From Burkholderia anthina (GTDB lineage Bacteria; Pseudomonadota; Gammaproteobacteria; Burkholderiales; Burkholderiaceae): a DNA stretch of 64,000 nt. Below the pieces are notes generated by a model. It saw only the letters and a list, made by a program, of their open reading frames with translations. It had not been told where the DNA came from and searched no databases. The stretch is taken from positions 124,001 to 188,000 of the forward strand of contig NZ_CABVLY010000016.1 in assembly GCF_902498995.1 (NCBI RefSeq), in the 5' to 3' direction. Shown here in pieces: positions 40,401 through 50,421 of this stretch (positions are counted from its first letter, which is position 1; each line of letters opens with the position of its first letter). Both the position numbers and the translations under genes were made by a program.

Positions 40401-42707
40401 GCGGCCGGCGCGACGTCGATCGCGGTGGGCGGCTCCGGCAAGGGTATCGACAACCTCGGCACCCATACGACGATCGCGTTGTCGGGCACGCAAATCGGCA
40501 CGACCGGCAACGGCGCCGACGGGCTGTCGTCGACCGGCGCGGGCGCGCGCATCGCGACCGATGCGGCGACCGTCATCCGCACCGCCGGCGACGCCGCGCG
40601 CGGCGTCTTCGTGTCGGGTGCGGATTCGACGCTCGCGGCCAACGGCACGACCGTCGCGACGACGGGCGCCGGCGCGAACGCGATCGTCGCCGACAGCGGC
40701 GCGACCGCGCTGCTGTCGGGCACGAAGCTCTCCACGACGGGCGCGGCAGCCGACGGCCTCGTCGCGCAGAACGGCGGCCGCATCGGCGATACGGGTTCGT
40801 CGATCGCGAGCACGGCCGGCAACGGCGCGACCGTCGACGGCGGCGGCGTGCTCGCGCTGACCGGCACGACGCTCAAGGGCGCGACGGCCGGCGTGCTGAG
40901 CACCGATACGTCCGCCACCGGCGCGACGAGCTCGGTGCTCGTCGACGGCGGCAGCGTGGCCTCGGTCGCCGGGCCGGCGTTCGCCGCACGCGGCGGCACG
41001 GTCGACATCGCGGTGCGCAACGGCACGGTCGTGACGGCAGGCAACGGCACGCTGCTCGATCTCGCGAACGGCAGCAACGCGACCTTCAACGCGTCGGCCG
41101 TGAACCTGACCGGCGACATCGTGTCCGACGCGTCGAGCACCGGCAACGTGTTCCTGACGAACGGCACGACGCTCACCGGCAAGATCGATCCGGTGGCGCT
41201 GAGCATCGACACCACCAGCACATGGCACATGACCGACAGCTCGGTGCTGAGCAGCCTGAACAACGCGGGCCTGGTCGCATTCGCCGCGCCGTCGGGCGCG
41301 CCGACGGTGGCGGGCAGCTACCGGACGCTGACGACCGGCAGCTACGTCGGCAACGGCGGCACGATCGCGCTGAACACCTACCTCGGCGCCGACAACTCGC
41401 CGACCGACCAACTGATCGTGAAAGGCGGCGCCGCGAGCGGCACGACGGGCCTGAAGATCGCGAACACGGCCGGCAGCGGCGCGCAGACGCAGGGCGACGG
41501 GATTCCGGTGGTCGTCACGGCCAACGGCGGCACGACGACTGCATCGGCGTTCCATCTCGCGGGCCCGGTGCAGGCCGGCGCGTACGAATACCGTCTCTAT
41601 CGCGGCGGACAAAGCGACGCCAACGGCTGGTACCTGCGCTCGCAACTCGATCCGACCGACCCGACCGACCCGACCGATCCCGGCGACCCGGTCGATCCGA
41701 CCGGCACCGGCAACGGCAACGGTAACGACGGCAATCTCGCCTATCGTCCGGGTGTCGCGGGCTATGCGATGACGCCGCTGCTGAACGTCGACTACGGCTT
41801 CTCGACGCTCGGCAGACTGCACGAACGCGTCGGCGACATCTACAACCTCGAGAAGCAGGCGCCAGGCAACCGCGACGGCGTATGGGGCCGCATCGGCGGA
41901 CAAAGCCTCGATGCGAACGCGGGCCGCTTCGCGGCGGACGAACGCACGTTCTTCGCGCAGTTCGGCAAGGACTGGACGCTCGACCAGGCAAGCGCCGGCG
42001 GCAGCACGCACGCGGGCGTGACGGCGAGCATCGGCATCGCGAACGCGAGCTTCAGCGACCTGGCGCGCGCCGATACGCAGGACCTGTCGACATCGACGGG
42101 CTCGGTCGAAATGCACGCGCAGAGTATCGGCGGCTACTGGACGCGCTATCTGTCCGACGGCACATACTTCGACAGCGTCGGCCAGGTCACGCACTACGGC
42201 AACCGCTACCGCGACAGCTACGGCAACGAGGCGTCGCAGAACGGTTTCGGCGTCGCGCTGTCGCAGGAAGTCGGCAAGCCGTTCGGGATCGGCGGCACGC
42301 CGATCGCCGTCGAGCCGCAGGCGCAGCTGATGTACCAGTACCTGAAGCTCAACGGGTTCAACGACAACGTGTCGGCCGTGTCGGGCACGACGACCAACGC
42401 GCTGCGCGGGCGCGTCGGCGTGCGCATCTTCCGGCCGAACCTCGACGCGAATGCGGGCGGCGGCGCCGCGACGCCGTACTTCACGGCCGACGTGCTGCAC
42501 GACTTCCTGTCGCCGGGCCAGACCGTCGTCGGCGGCACGCCGTTCGCGACGCACCTGGGCCGCACGTGGTACGAACTCGGCATCGGCGTGACCGCAAGCT
42601 TCGGCAAGTCGGGCGAGCTATACGCGAACGCGAAATACGCGCGCAACATCGGCGGCGACTACCGGCGCGGGATCACCGGCCAGGTCGGTTATCGCTACAG
42701 CTGGTAA
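37443..42707 (+). CDS. ESPR-type autotransporter (type V secretion, AIDA-like)
   Basis: A 1754-residue surface protein. It begins with an extended signal peptide region (MNHSFRSIWSETAGCWIAVG, residues 1-20), which points to the GTG at 37443 as start rather than the in-frame GTG at 37431. A classical signal follows (about 51-69, cleaved after AYA). The passenger (70-1400) is Ala/Gly/Thr/Asn-rich with many repeats of the type NAGTI and GNGA, as in beta-helical adhesins; its only cysteines in that part are Cys72 and Cys84. A Asp-Pro-Thr linker (1403-1420) leads to the beta-barrel (about 1475-1754), which starts GVWGRIGGQSLD and ends with the terminal aromatic residue of GYRYSW. Probable adhesin or biofilm protein; the target is unknown. 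Confidence 0.92.
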   Translation: MNHSFRSIWSETAGCWIAVGETARARGKRSGSTSGAGRGAGRAALRRSPLRVAALGAALAALSAGSAYASTCGDNSAVASGGSCALGSFSPTANSNLAGATTVSGGDTVGVSGAWTGAGGDPGYTLAPIGSTSIVSGNPNQALLSLGGKTQSVSTPDSITGTHTSVATYDSSAFSASTAGSTTVPVYHDVNGNQYVNTRIGTVESSGGTLNVSIGNPANAPDAPGNAISIAPKQTDLTFADGTGSAPSVVNWNSRNQIWMGTGDYLASGGPVGNLQLDVPAYAGTFTAFDGSTWTVTDAASLAAYNDFLVRSVQSGALGSQTAYDTAFGQAVTYSQETFQYANDVSAGDKNALPIDHLSVMHGTGANATLHIDKDGQIDFRGTNTIASSSAVLAENGAHFINDGRLSGDFTLVRLLSGASGVNNGVISSGYASGDNVDTGSSTPPGNFDFHAYTEGSGVYASGAGTTFVNNGVMNVGAWTLDGDQPDLQNYAVAVTSGASASNAGTINVGVNATTLDSQVIGGFAAGGNFTNEAGGTIYLGRAAQYDPAAAASDVALSAHGYGVLLGASGTASNLGTIVIGSQTQNGAGMASIGSSSGTLLNAGSIAVNGAAAGTPLANVGMLAANTAATVTNTGTITLNGVNGIGIMVVGTGSVATAATSTGTIDVAGALDPASDMRNYGVWAEGPLAKATLDGTLNLTGNGAIGVHARSGATIDVGANAVPHFMSGTNQIGFYAYGAGSNINVAAQRLSVDTDDSTLFRIAGGAAYTGSSAAGTLTTDVNGQRARGVLATGAGTTLATGDAVYNVNGANGIAVTLEGGAQGTIDAGATINLNAGGAIAGVVDGQAHDLTGASVDAPVATTLTNDAAVTSSTAGVTGFVAQNLGTLDNRNTVLLTGAGSTGVVVGTLGTVNNGSSIRVSNGTGALVQGASATLTNAGTIEADDGVAGVHLTGAGASVALSGAGTVVANGSADGVLIDASVSDGGIAAGATSIAVGGSGKGIDNLGTHTTIALSGTQIGTTGNGADGLSSTGAGARIATDAATVIRTAGDAARGVFVSGADSTLAANGTTVATTGAGANAIVADSGATALLSGTKLSTTGAAADGLVAQNGGRIGDTGSSIASTAGNGATVDGGGVLALTGTTLKGATAGVLSTDTSATGATSSVLVDGGSVASVAGPAFAARGGTVDIAVRNGTVVTAGNGTLLDLANGSNATFNASAVNLTGDIVSDASSTGNVFLTNGTTLTGKIDPVALSIDTTSTWHMTDSSVLSSLNNAGLVAFAAPSGAPTVAGSYRTLTTGSYVGNGGTIALNTYLGADNSPTDQLIVKGGAASGTTGLKIANTAGSGAQTQGDGIPVVVTANGGTTTASAFHLAGPVQAGAYEYRLYRGGQSDANGWYLRSQLDPTDPTDPTDPGDPVDPTGTGNGNGNDGNLAYRPGVAGYAMTPLLNVDYGFSTLGRLHERVGDIYNLEKQAPGNRDGVWGRIGGQSLDANAGRFAADERTFFAQFGKDWTLDQASAGGSTHAGVTASIGIANASFSDLARADTQDLSTSTGSVEMHAQSIGGYWTRYLSDGTYFDSVGQVTHYGNRYRDSYGNEASQNGFGVALSQEVGKPFGIGGTPIAVEPQAQLMYQYLKLNGFNDNVSAVSGTTTNALRGRVGVRIFRPNLDANAGGGAATPYFTADVLHDFLSPGQTVVGGTPFATHLGRTWYELGIGVTASFGKSGELYANAKYARNIGGDYRRGITGQVGYRYSW
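41649..41702 (+). repeat. Short tandem repeat encoding Asp-Pro-Thr linker
   Basis: Imperfect 9-bp units of the form GACCCGACC encode DPT three times, then DPG, DPV and DPT, immediately before a Gly/Asn-rich stretch and the beta-barrel. Slippage here would change the linker length in steps of three residues without breaking the frame. Confidence 0.7.
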
Positions 42708-42760
42708 CGCGTGACGCGCGAGCCCGTCCGCCGCAGTCCGCGGACGGCGGGCAGCCGACG

Positions 42761-42797
42761 AAAAAAAACCGCCTGGTGGCTGGCCAGGCGGTTTTTT
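42761..42797. terminator. Bidirectional terminator between autotransporter and gltL
   Basis: CCGCCTGG (42769-42776) pairs with CCAGGCGG (42784-42791), flanked by eight A and six T, between convergent genes. Confidence 0.92.
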
Positions 42798-42834
42798 CAT
42801 GGGCGCGCACCAGGCGCGCATGCGTTGCGAACGC

Positions 42835-43560
42835 TCAGTGCAGGATCTTCGCGAGGAAGTCCTTCGCGCGCTCCGACTTCGGATTCGAGAAGAAATCGTC
42901 CTTGCGGTCGTCCTCGACGATGGCGCCCTTGTCCATGAAGATCACGCGATGGGCGACCTTCTTCGCGAAGCCCATTTCGTGCGTGACGACCATCATCGTC
43001 ATCCCTTCCTGCGCGAGCTCGACCATCACGTCGAGCACTTCGTTGATCATCTCGGGATCAAGCGCGGACGTCGGTTCGTCGAACAGCATCGCGATCGGGT
43101 CCATCGACAGCGCGCGCGCGATCGCGACCCGCTGCTGCTGGCCGCCCGACAGCTGGCCCGGGAACTTGTGCGCATGCGCCTTCAGGCCGACGCGGTCGAG
43201 CAGCTTCATGCCCTTCTCGTTCGCCTCGTCCTTGCCGCGGCCGAGCACCTTGATCTGCGCGAGCGTCAGGTTCTCGGTGATCGACAGGTGCGGGAACAGC
43301 TCGAAATGCTGGAACACCATCCCGACCTTCGAGCGCAGCTTCGACAGGTTCGTCTTCTTGTCGCCGACCGACTGGCCGTTCACGAGGATCTCGCCCTGCT
43401 GGAACGGCTCGAGGCCGTTCACGGTCTTGATCAGCGTCGACTTGCCCGAACCCGACGGACCGCACACGACGACCACCTCGCCTTTCTTCACCTCGGTCGT
43501 GCAGTCGGTGAGGACCTGAAACTGGCCGTACCACTTCGAAACGTTCTTGATGGAAATCAT
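42835..43560 (-). CDS. gltL: Glutamate/aspartate ABC transporter ATPase
   Basis: ATP-binding subunit of the polar amino-acid importer. The 241-residue product has Walker [14 protein letters not shown]-loop [14 protein letters not shown], signature [15 protein letters not shown], Walker [14 protein letters not shown] and the switch His (VVTHEMGF). Length equals E. coli GltL. The start overlaps the gltK stop. Confidence 0.94.
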   Translation of the reverse strand: MISIKNVSKWYGQFQVLTDCTTEVKKGEVVVVCGPSGSGKSTLIKTVNGLEPFQQGEILVNGQSVGDKKTNLSKLRSKVGMVFQHFELFPHLSITENLTLAQIKVLGRGKDEANEKGMKLLDRVGLKAHAHKFPGQLSGGQQQRVAIARALSMDPIAMLFDEPTSALDPEMINEVLDVMVELAQEGMTMMVVTHEMGFAKKVAHRVIFMDKGAIVEDDRKDDFFSNPKSERAKDFLAKILH

Positions 43561-44234
43561 CTTGTGACCTTTTTCTGGAGACCCTTGACGAGAGCAGACG
43601 CCAACGAGCAAATCACGAAATAGCATGCGCCCGCGAACAGGACCATCTCGACGGTCGTGCCGTCGCGATCGCCGATGTTGGCGGCCGTGCGGAAGAAGTC
43701 CGCGAGACTGATCACGTACACGAGCGACGTATCCTGGAACAGGACGATCGCCTGCGTGAGCAGCAGCGGCACCATCGCGCGGAACGCCTGCGGCAGGATC
43801 ACGAGGCGCATCGCCTGCGCGTAGTTCATGCCGAGCGCGAACGCGGCGTTCACCTGTCCGCGCGGCACCGCCTGGATGCCGGCACGGATGATCTCGGAAT
43901 AATACGCGGCTTCGAACAGCGAGAACGCGACCATCGCCGAGGCAAGGCGGATATCGATCGTCGGCGACAACCCGAGCACGCCCTGCAGCAGTTGCGGCAC
44001 GATCAGGAAGAACCACAGCAGCACCATCACGAGCGGGATCGAGCGGAACACCGTCACGTACGCTTTCGCGAACCACGCGAGCGGCTTCACGCCGGACAGC
44101 CGCATCAGCGCCAGCAGCGTGCCCCACACGATGCCGATGACGATCGCGATCAGCGTGATCTTGAACGTGACGATCGCACCCGACCACAGCGTCGGTATCG
44201 CGCCGGGAATACTACTCCAGTCGAACTGATGCAT
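43557..44234 (-). CDS. gltK: Glutamate/aspartate ABC transporter permease GltK
   Basis: One of two membrane subunits, 225 residues with about five helices. Begins [20 protein letters not shown]; the permease EAA-type loop is [20 protein letters not shown]. Overlaps gltJ by one base (TGATG) and gltL by four. Confidence 0.92.
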   Translation of the reverse strand: MHQFDWSSIPGAIPTLWSGAIVTFKITLIAIVIGIVWGTLLALMRLSGVKPLAWFAKAYVTVFRSIPLVMVLLWFFLIVPQLLQGVLGLSPTIDIRLASAMVAFSLFEAAYYSEIIRAGIQAVPRGQVNAAFALGMNYAQAMRLVILPQAFRAMVPLLLTQAIVLFQDTSLVYVISLADFFRTAANIGDRDGTTVEMVLFAGACYFVICSLASALVKGLQKKVTR

Positions 44235-44974
44235 CACTTGCCTCCGATGTAGCCGGGCAGCCGCGTGCGGCCTTCGATCCAGCGCATGAACGCCATCACC
44301 ACGAGGTTGATGAGCACGTACGCGAGCGTGACCGCGATGAACGACTCGTAGGTCTGCGCGGTGTAGTCGACGAGTTGGCGCGCCTGCGCGGACAGGTCGA
44401 GCAGGCCGATCGTCGACGCGACCGCCGAGTTCTTGAAGATGTTCAGGAACTCCGACGTGAGCGGCGGCACGATGATCCGGTACGCAACCGGCAGCAGCAC
44501 GTAGCGATACGTCTGCCATTGCGTGAAGCCCATCGCGAGGCCGGCCGCGCGCTGGCCCTTCGGCAGCGCGTTGATGCCCGAGCGCACCTGTTCGCACACC
44601 CGCGCGCCCGTGAACAGGCCAAGACAGATGATCGATGCGGTGAAGAACTGCGTGCCCGGCGGCAATTGCTTGATCCAGGTGCCGATCGCGGTGGGCAGCA
44701 ACTCGGGCACGACGAGATACCAGACGAAGAACTGCACGATCAGCGGGATGTTCCGGAAGATCGACACGTACACGGTGCCGATCGCGGCGAGCCATTTGTT
44801 CGGCACCGTGCGCAGCACGCCGAACAGCGAACCGACGATCAGCGCGATGACCCAGGCGGCGAGCGACACCTCGATCGTCACCCAGAAGCCGGACATCAGC
44901 CATCCGAAATAAGTCGTCGGCTCGCCGGTCGAGACGGGGCTCAGGAAGATGCCCCAGTTCCAGTGGTAAGACAT
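44234..44974 (-). CDS. gltJ: Glutamate/aspartate ABC transporter permease GltJ
   Basis: Second membrane subunit, 246 residues like E. coli GltJ. Begins [20 protein letters not shown]. The EAA-type loop is [20 protein letters not shown]. The ATG at 44974 is preferred to an in-frame TTG six bases upstream. An attenuator-like hairpin separates it from gltI. Confidence 0.92.
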   Translation of the reverse strand: MSYHWNWGIFLSPVSTGEPTTYFGWLMSGFWVTIEVSLAAWVIALIVGSLFGVLRTVPNKWLAAIGTVYVSIFRNIPLIVQFFVWYLVVPELLPTAIGTWIKQLPPGTQFFTASIICLGLFTGARVCEQVRSGINALPKGQRAAGLAMGFTQWQTYRYVLLPVAYRIIVPPLTSEFLNIFKNSAVASTIGLLDLSAQARQLVDYTAQTYESFIAVTLAYVLINLVVMAFMRWIEGRTRLPGYIGGK

Positions 44975-44989
44975 GGGCAAGACTCCAGC

Positions 44990-45025
44990 AAAAAGAAACG
45001 GAAGAAGCGTGGCCTCTTCCGTTTC
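44990..45025 (-). terminator. Intra-operon terminator/attenuator between gltI and gltJ
   Basis: GAAACGGAAG and CTTCCGTTTC (45025-45016 and 45004-44995 on the minus strand) form a 10-bp stem with an 11-base loop, followed by five T. It lies in the 84-bp gap after gltI. Partial termination here would make the binding protein in excess over the membrane subunits. Confidence 0.75.
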
Positions 45026-45058
45026 AGTAGCGTCATTTCTGCATCAACGGCCGCGTGG

Positions 45059-45952
45059 TCAGTCGAGCGCCTTGTCGTTCGGGTTCGCGTACAGCTTCTT
45101 CATCGAATCGGACAGCGGGAAGTTCAGGTTCAGCCCCTTCGGCGGGATCGGGCTTTCGAACCACTTCGCGTAGATCTTCGCGGCTTCGCCCGACTTCTCG
45201 ACTTGCGAGATCGCGTCGTCGACGACCTTCTTGAAGTCCGCATCGCCCTTGCGCATCATGCAGCCGTACGCCTCTTCCGATTGCGGCGTGCCGACGATCA
45301 CCCACTCGCCCGGCTGCTTCGCCTTCGCGCGCTCGCCCGCGAGCAGCGCGTCGTCCATCATGAACGCGACCGCGCGGCCCGATTCCAGCGTGTTGAACGA
45401 ATCGCCGTGATCCTTCGCGCTGATGATGTTCATGCCCATCTGCTTTTCGTTGTTCATCTTGCGCAGCAGGCGCTCGGACGTCGTGCCGGCGGTGGTCACG
45501 ACCGTCTTGCCCTTCAGGTCCGCGAAGTCCTTGACGCCCGAATCCTTCTTCGTCATCAGGCGCGTGCCGATCACGAAGATCGTGTCGGAGAACGCGGCCT
45601 GCTGCTGACGCTCGGCGTTGTTGGTCGTCGAGCCGCACTCGATGTCGACCGTGCCGTTCTGCACGAGCGGGATGCGGTTCTGCGACGTGACCGGGATGTT
45701 CTTGACCTGCAGGTTCGGCAGGTTCAGCTTCTTCTTCACCGCGTCCACGACCTTCATCTGGAATTCGCGCGAATAGCCGACGACCTGCTGGTTCTGGTCA
45801 TAGTAAGAGAACGGAATCGACGATTCGCGATGCCCCAGCGAAATCACGCCCGTGTCCTTGATCTTCTTCAGCGTGCCGGTCTCCTGTGCATGCGCGCCGC
45901 TCGCGAACGCGCACAGCGCCGCGACCATCAGGACTGCCTTGTGGTATTTCAT
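45059..45952 (-). CDS. gltI: Glutamate/aspartate periplasmic binding protein
   Basis: Solute-binding protein of the GltIJKL importer, 297 residues. The signal peptide is MKYHKAVLMVAALCAFASGA (cut near AHA). The mature chain has TGVISLGHRESSIPFSYYD and ECGSTTNNAERQQQAAFSDT, as in GltI/BztA-type proteins. The start at 45952 gives nine bases to AAGGAG; an ATG at 45961 would sit directly on that site. AT-rich sequence and a TACACT (45989-45984) lie upstream. Confidence 0.94.
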   Translation of the reverse strand: MKYHKAVLMVAALCAFASGAHAQETGTLKKIKDTGVISLGHRESSIPFSYYDQNQQVVGYSREFQMKVVDAVKKKLNLPNLQVKNIPVTSQNRIPLVQNGTVDIECGSTTNNAERQQQAAFSDTIFVIGTRLMTKKDSGVKDFADLKGKTVVTTAGTTSERLLRKMNNEKQMGMNIISAKDHGDSFNTLESGRAVAFMMDDALLAGERAKAKQPGEWVIVGTPQSEEAYGCMMRKGDADFKKVVDDAISQVEKSGEAAKIYAKWFESPIPPKGLNLNFPLSDSMKKLYANPNDKALD

Positions 45953-46085
45953 TTTGGTCATCTCCTTGGCTAAAACCCGCGCCAGTGTATCAAAGTAATA
46001 TTTTTGAAAGAACTGGTTGTTTACCGCACTACGAATCGCCCTGTGCGAAGCCGTCCTCCCGGCTTCGGGCACCCCGAATGCGCAC

Positions 46086-46115
46086 GCGGGCGGTGCCGGA
46101 TTCGGCACCGCCCGC
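46086..46115. terminator. 13-bp perfect hairpin between gdhA and gltI
   Basis: GCGGGCGGTGCCG (46086-46098) and CGGCACCGCCCGC (46103-46115) with a four-base loop. No T run on either strand, so it may be a terminator of the rho-assisted kind after gdhA, or a structured mRNA end. Confidence 0.5.
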
Positions 46116-46193
46116 GAGGGCTCATGCACGCAACCGGGTGGATTGCGTCATGCTTTGATCGTAGTCAACCGATCGACGATCGGCAATGACGGA

Positions 46194-47480
46194 TCAGGGG
46201 TACAGGCCGCGCATTTCGCGCGCCATCAGGATGCGCTTGCACGCGACGATGAACGCCGCCGTACGCACCGACACCTTGTGCTCTTCCGCGACCGCCCACA
46301 CGCCGGCGAACGCTTCGCGCATCACGCGCTCGAGACGGTGGTTGATCTCGTCTTCCGTCCAGAAGAAGCTCGAGAAATCCTGCACCCATTCGAAGTACGA
46401 CACGGTCACGCCGCCCGCGTTCGCGATCACGTCGGGGATCACCAGCACGCCGTTCGCGCCGAGGATGTCGTCGGCCGCCGTCGTCGTCGGGCCGTTCGCG
46501 CCTTCGACGATGATCTTCGTGCGGATCTTCGCCGCGTTCTTCTCGGTGATCTGGTTTTCCAGTGCCGCCGGGATCAGGATGTCGGTTTCGATCGTCCAGA
46601 ATTCTTCGTTGGCCATCGGCTCGGCGCCTTCGAAGCCCGCGACGCCGCCCGTGCGTGCCACGTGGTCGAGCAGCTTGTTCGAATCAAGGCCGGCCGGCTG
46701 GTAGATCGTGCCCGTGTGATCCTGCACCGCGATCACCTTCGAACCCGCTTCCTGGAACAGCTTCGCCGCGATGCCGCCGACGTTGCCGAAGCCCTGCACC
46801 GCAATGCGCGCGCCTTCGATTTCGAGGCCCTTCTTCTTCGCCGCTTCGCAGCCGACGACGAACACGCCGCGGCCCGTCGCTTCCTTGCGGCCGAGCGAAC
46901 CGCCGAGCGCGATCGGCTTGCCGGTCACGACGCCGGTCGACGTCTGGCCCTGGTTCATCGAGTACGTGTCCATCATCCACGCCATCACCTGTTCGTTGGT
47001 GTTGACGTCCGGTGCCGGAATGTCGGTGTTCGGGCCGATGATGATGCCGATTTCGCTGGTGTAGCGACGCGTCACGCGCTCGAGTTCACCGCGCGACAGC
47101 TTGCGCGGGTCGACGCGGATACCGCCCTTCGCACCGCCGTACGGCACGTTCACGGCCGCGTTCTTCACCGACATCCAGGCGGACAGCGCCATCACTTCCG
47201 ACAGCGTCACGTCCTGGTGGTAGCGCACGCCGCCCTTGCCCGGACCGCGCGACACGTTGTGCTGCACGCGATAGCCTTCGAAGTGCGCGACGGTGCCGTT
47301 GTCGAGCTCGATGGGGCAGTCGACGATCAGGATGCGCTTCGGACGCTTCAGCGTTTCGAGCCAGCGCGACAGCGAACCGAGATACGGTGCGACGCGATCG
47401 ACCTGCTGAAGGTAGTTGCCCCACGGGCCGAGATCGTCGGCGTGAAGGTAGGACGGGATGGACTGCAGTTGCGAAGACAT
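46194..47480 (-). CDS. gdhA: Glutamate dehydrogenase
   Basis: Interconverts glutamate with 2-oxoglutarate and ammonia. The 428-residue product has the substrate site [11 protein letters not shown], the catalytic lysine region [13 protein letters not shown], and the Rossmann motif [14 protein letters not shown]. Length and motif spacing resemble the small hexameric RocG/GudB type rather than E. coli GdhA, which suggests an NAD-linked catabolic enzyme (inference). It lies directly upstream of gltIJKL on the same strand but 241 bp apart, so uptake and breakdown of glutamate are side by side. Start 47480 ([18 protein letters not shown]). Confidence 0.93.
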   Translation of the reverse strand: MSSQLQSIPSYLHADDLGPWGNYLQQVDRVAPYLGSLSRWLETLKRPKRILIVDCPIELDNGTVAHFEGYRVQHNVSRGPGKGGVRYHQDVTLSEVMALSAWMSVKNAAVNVPYGGAKGGIRVDPRKLSRGELERVTRRYTSEIGIIIGPNTDIPAPDVNTNEQVMAWMMDTYSMNQGQTSTGVVTGKPIALGGSLGRKEATGRGVFVVGCEAAKKKGLEIEGARIAVQGFGNVGGIAAKLFQEAGSKVIAVQDHTGTIYQPAGLDSNKLLDHVARTGGVAGFEGAEPMANEEFWTIETDILIPAALENQITEKNAAKIRTKIIVEGANGPTTTAADDILGANGVLVIPDVIANAGGVTVSYFEWVQDFSSFFWTEDEINHRLERVMREAFAGVWAVAEEHKVSVRTAAFIVACKRILMAREMRGLYP

Positions 47481-47741
47481 GGACGCTCCAACGTTCAACG
47501 GATTGCGCACATTGTCGAAAAACCCGTTTTTTTTATCCAATGCCGTTTGCTTATTCGATTATGCGTTTCTTGCATGATCGCGATTTTTCGCAAATCTGCG
47601 GTCGATTTGCGCAAGAACGCACGCGATCGGTCGTGCATCGCGTGCGTGAAAAATCGTTCCGGGAATATGCGGAACGCCCGCCGGACAGCCGTCCGACAGG
47701 CGCCGCAAGGCGGTCGTCAGCGAATGTGCGGCCGGTTTCGG

Positions 47742-48695
47742 TCAATCCGCCGTTTCGCGCAGCTCGTCGCGCACGACGTCCCACAGCGCGCGCACGAGCT
47801 TCTGCCGCGGATCGTCGCCCTGCAGCGCGAGCTTGTCGCAGTACAGGCGGATCTCCATCGTCAGCGTGAACGGATGCGTGCCGCCGCGCGCGGCGCGGTC
47901 GAGCCGGATCAGGCGGCCGCCGGCCACCGCGTCCTCGACCGCGCTGTGCGGCAGGAACGCAACGCCGTGTCCCGCGAGCGCCATCGCCTTCAGTCCTTCG
48001 GCCATGTCGGTTTCGTACACGCGGTCGAGGAACAGCGACGTCGGTGCGTTCGCAACGATGACTTCGGTCATCCGGCCGAGATACGCGTTCGGCGTATACG
48101 ACAGGTACGGCACGCGCGCATCGGCCGTGCCCGGCAGCGTGTAGCGCGGCCGGCCCGCGCGGCCCGGCGCCGAGAACGCGCTGATCGGCTCCGCGCCGAG
48201 CACCAGCATGTCGTAGCGGGCCGGATCGAGCGCGACCGGGTGGCTCGGGTGGTGATAGCCCATCACCAGATCGCAGCCGCCCTCGACGAGCGACAGCACC
48301 GCGTCGTGCACGTTCAGCGCGCGCAGCCGCGTGTGGACCTGCCCCATCTTCGCCTCGATCCGTTGCAGCCAGCGCGGGAAATACGTGAGCGACAACGTGT
48401 GCGGCACCGCGAACTCGATGGTCGGCACCGGCGCGCCGACGTGGCCGCGCAGCAGCGTGCGCGCCTCGTGCGCCTGCGACAGCATCGTCAGCGCCTGCTC
48501 GTAGAAGATCTGGCCGGCCTGCGTGAGCCGCGTCGGATAGACCGAACGATCGATCAGTTCGGTCGCGAGCCACGCCTCGAGCGCCTGGATGCGCCGCGAG
48601 AACGCGGGCTGCGACACGTGCCGCAGTTCGGCGGACCGGCTAAAGCTGCGCGTTTCCGCGAGCGAGACGAAGTCTTCGAGCCATTTCAGTTCCAT
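47742..48695 (-). CDS. LysR family regulator (HypT-like N-terminus)
   Basis: A 317-residue LysR-type regulator. The DNA-binding domain reads MELKWLEDFVSLAETRSFSR then VSQPAFSRRIQALEAWL, close in pattern to E. coli HypT/YjiE. The effector domain follows from about residue 95 (TIEFAVPHTLSLTYFPRWLQ). It is upstream of gdhA on the same strand, 261 bp away, and divergent from purB. Whether it regulates gdhA or responds to oxidants like HypT cannot be decided from sequence. Confidence 0.85.
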   Translation of the reverse strand: MELKWLEDFVSLAETRSFSRSAELRHVSQPAFSRRIQALEAWLATELIDRSVYPTRLTQAGQIFYEQALTMLSQAHEARTLLRGHVGAPVPTIEFAVPHTLSLTYFPRWLQRIEAKMGQVHTRLRALNVHDAVLSLVEGGCDLVMGYHHPSHPVALDPARYDMLVLGAEPISAFSAPGRAGRPRYTLPGTADARVPYLSYTPNAYLGRMTEVIVANAPTSLFLDRVYETDMAEGLKAMALAGHGVAFLPHSAVEDAVAGGRLIRLDRAARGGTHPFTLTMEIRLYCDKLALQGDDPRQKLVRALWDVVRDELRETAD

Positions 48696-48899
48696 GCAGG
48701 CGGGCGCGGCGGCGATCGGGAAGAAGCCTGCATTCTACCGGCGGGCGGGCCCGGCCGACGGCATCATCCATGCTCCGCCGCCCGCTACCGCATCGCCCGG
48801 CGACGCGCTGCGCCCGCCCGCCGGGGCGCCGTGCGCGCGCCGATCGCCCGTCGCGGCCGCGGCCGGCTCCGGTCGGCCGGGCTCGACCCGCGCCAATGG

Positions 48900-50345
<1,446 letters not shown>

Positions 50346-50365
50346 GCGCCGCCGTCGCCGGACGG

Positions 50366-50402
50366 AAAAAAGCCCGATGCGAGCGATCGCATCGGGCTTT
50401 TT
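50366..50402. terminator. Bidirectional terminator between purB and oxidoreductase gene
   Basis: AAGCCCGATGCGA pairs with TCGCATCGGGCTT across a four-base loop, flanked by A and T runs, between convergent genes. Confidence 0.93.
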
Positions 50403-50421
50403 GTTGTCTGCCGCAGTCGGC

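Noticed and set aside
37343..41725. A 1460-codon plus-strand frame overlapping the autotransporter
   Set aside because: Arg-rich nonsense sequence in the wrong frame; the true frame has ESPR, signal peptide and beta-barrel.
41649..41731. Possible CRISPR-like or minisatellite array
   Set aside because: The units are 9 bp, in frame, without spacers, and encode a protein linker.
37452..42554. A 1700-codon open frame antisense to the autotransporter
   Set aside because: It mirrors the very GC-rich, repeat-rich passenger, is Arg/Ala/Val-dominated, and shows no recognisable domain. It is a compositional shadow.
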